A stretch of 64,000 nt of DNA, taken from the NCBI RefSeq assembly GCF_004346685.1, contig NZ_SMCO01000008.1, forward strand, positions 62,001 through 126,000, written 5' to 3'. Made by a program: the position numbers and the translations under genes. Below, piece by piece: positions 63,147 through 64,000 of this stretch (within the stretch, counting starts at the first letter, position 1; every line of letters starts with the position of its first letter). Below the pieces are notes generated by a model. That model did not search any database, had not been told where the DNA came from, and was given only the letters and a program-made list of their open reading frames with translations. The DNA is from Sulfurirhabdus autotrophica (GTDB taxonomy: Bacteria > Pseudomonadota > Gammaproteobacteria > Burkholderiales > SMCO01).

Positions 63147-64000
63147 AAGCGTTCGTTCCCATCTTGCTGTGCTTTGTCGAGGCCCGGAATAAAGGGGGTT
63201 TTCATCTGACTTAAAAATCCCATCGGGTAATGGCGGTTAAGCAAACCCAGATCACCTACAGACGCACCTTTTGGCAAAAAGAATGTGCCAAATAAAATGT
63301 CCCATACGATTATATTGTTCCCATAGTTTGTGTTGGATTCTTTAATGGTTCTGGAATGATGCCAACGGTGCAATTCAGGGCCGCTAATAAGGTAATTCAG
63401 CCATCCCAGTTTTATATCTACATTACTATGCTGAAAAAACCCCTTGATCGAATACACGACGAAATATAGCGCCAATACTTCGTACGAAACGCCTACTAAA
63501 ATAAATGGCATGGCATCACAGAGAAATTGCAGGAATTTATCAACCGGATGGAATCTGCCCACATTGATCCAGTTCAACTTTTGAACGGAATGATGAACCG
63601 CATGAAAACGCCATAGGGGAGTCCATTCGTGTGCGGCCCGATGCAGCCAATATCGGGGGAAATCTGCAACAAACATCATCAACAACATTTGAATCCACGC
63701 AGGGTAACTATGCGGCCACCATTCATCAAGCGCCCACCCTGCGCTTTTAACGTATTCAAGCAACCACATTGCAGTCATGATGGACAACAACTTAGGCAAC
63801 AACACCTGTATAAGAATCATAAAGGTAACGTCACTTTGCACTTCCGCCCTATTTGGCGCCCAATCTTTACGGTAAGGCAATATATTTTCCAGGAGGGTAA
63901 TCAATCCAACACCCCCTATGATTGCCGCGATATAACTAGCCAGGCTCCAGTTTATCCCTTGATGGGCTAGCCCATAATAAATTGACAAGGTAATTATCAT
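63143..64000 (-). CDS. Sterol desaturase/fatty acid hydroxylase-family membrane protein
   Basis: A 285-residue (at least) integral membrane di-iron enzyme. Histidine clusters HRAAHE (about 120), HAVHHS (about 133) and HRWHHS (about 210) are the eight-His signature; four or so membrane segments surround them. The ATG is exactly at the window edge, so the true start may lie outside. It is the first visible gene of the GH3 operon and could hydroxylate a lipid chain before or after the amide is made. Confidence 0.88.
   Translation of the reverse strand: MIITLSIYYGLAHQGINWSLASYIAAIIGGVGLITLLENILPYRKDWAPNRAEVQSDVTFMILIQVLLPKLLSIMTAMWLLEYVKSAGWALDEWWPHSYPAWIQMLLMMFVADFPRYWLHRAAHEWTPLWRFHAVHHSVQKLNWINVGRFHPVDKFLQFLCDAMPFILVGVSYEVLALYFVVYSIKGFFQHSNVDIKLGWLNYLISGPELHRWHHSRTIKESNTNYGNNIIVWDILFGTFFLPKGASVGDLGLLNRHYPMGFLSQMKTPFIPGLDKAQQDGNERL

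Overview
The window reads as chromosome of a betaproteobacterium, probably of the Nitrosomonadales/Gallionellales-Methylophilales type. The grounds are the pcnB-folK-deoxynucleoside kinase-panB-panC order with a nearby panD, a DUF1800/DUF1501 pair, DUF2164, DUF971, hrpA, tex and ygiQ of the expected proteobacterial form, and two large GGDEF/EAL proteins. No rRNA operon, CRISPR array, insertion sequence or complete tRNA gene was seen. Taxonomy below class level is an inference from gene order only.

Region 1 (1-11,000) is accessory DNA. The left part (1-6,430) looks like the end of an integrated island. It holds a carbon-disulfide-hydrolase-like beta-carbonic anhydrase, an FmdB zinc ribbon, an XRE/ImmA-IrrE regulator pair with a third gene, a divergent DUF3892/YjzC-like pair, and a tyrosine recombinase lying next to a 3' fragment of tRNA-Leu(CAA). 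A second, compact element (about 6,475-11,003) uses the same fragment as attachment site. It carries a P4-type integrase, an AlpA regulator, a MobV/Pre-type relaxase, overlapping small ORFs, a lipoprotein, arm-type repeats at both ends and a degenerate right att site.

Region 2 (11,000-39,970) is mostly housekeeping: panD, panC, panB, a dNMP-forming nucleoside kinase, folK, pcnB, two c-di-GMP turnover proteins, a BtuCD-type importer with a HAD hydrolase and a CbiM-like membrane protein, hrpA, an ankyrin protein, tex, a HIT-like nucleotidyltransferase/phosphorylase, ygiQ and small conserved genes. Palindromic intergenic repeats (GGCGC-rich arms, and CCCTCTCC/GGGAGAGG units, nested at 38.5-38.8 kb) sit between these genes.

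Region 3 (40,000-46,400) is accessory again: a frameshifted small Cys protein, an orphan BrnA-type antitoxin behind a broken BrnT toxin end, a GNAT enzyme, two membrane proteins, and a four-gene cassette led by a DUF2589 protein with its own strong promoter. The DUF2589 reading frame has an in-frame amber codon at codon 30; a small lipoprotein gene at 19.5 kb also has one at codon 28.

Region 4 (46,600-64,000) has a FadL-type outer-membrane channel followed by an RpfC-like hybrid kinase, and a tightly packed operon of unknown product (DUF971, CCAEP-tail radical SAM, ATP-grasp, GST-like). It also has a LivK-like binding protein, DUF1800/DUF1501, an orphan Panacea-domain protein, and an operon of membrane hydroxylase, bacterial GH3 ligase and enolase-superfamily epimerase that looks like an N-acyl-amino-acid pathway. 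The best candidates for undescribed systems are the DUF2589 cassette, the CCAEP radical SAM operon and the GH3 operon.
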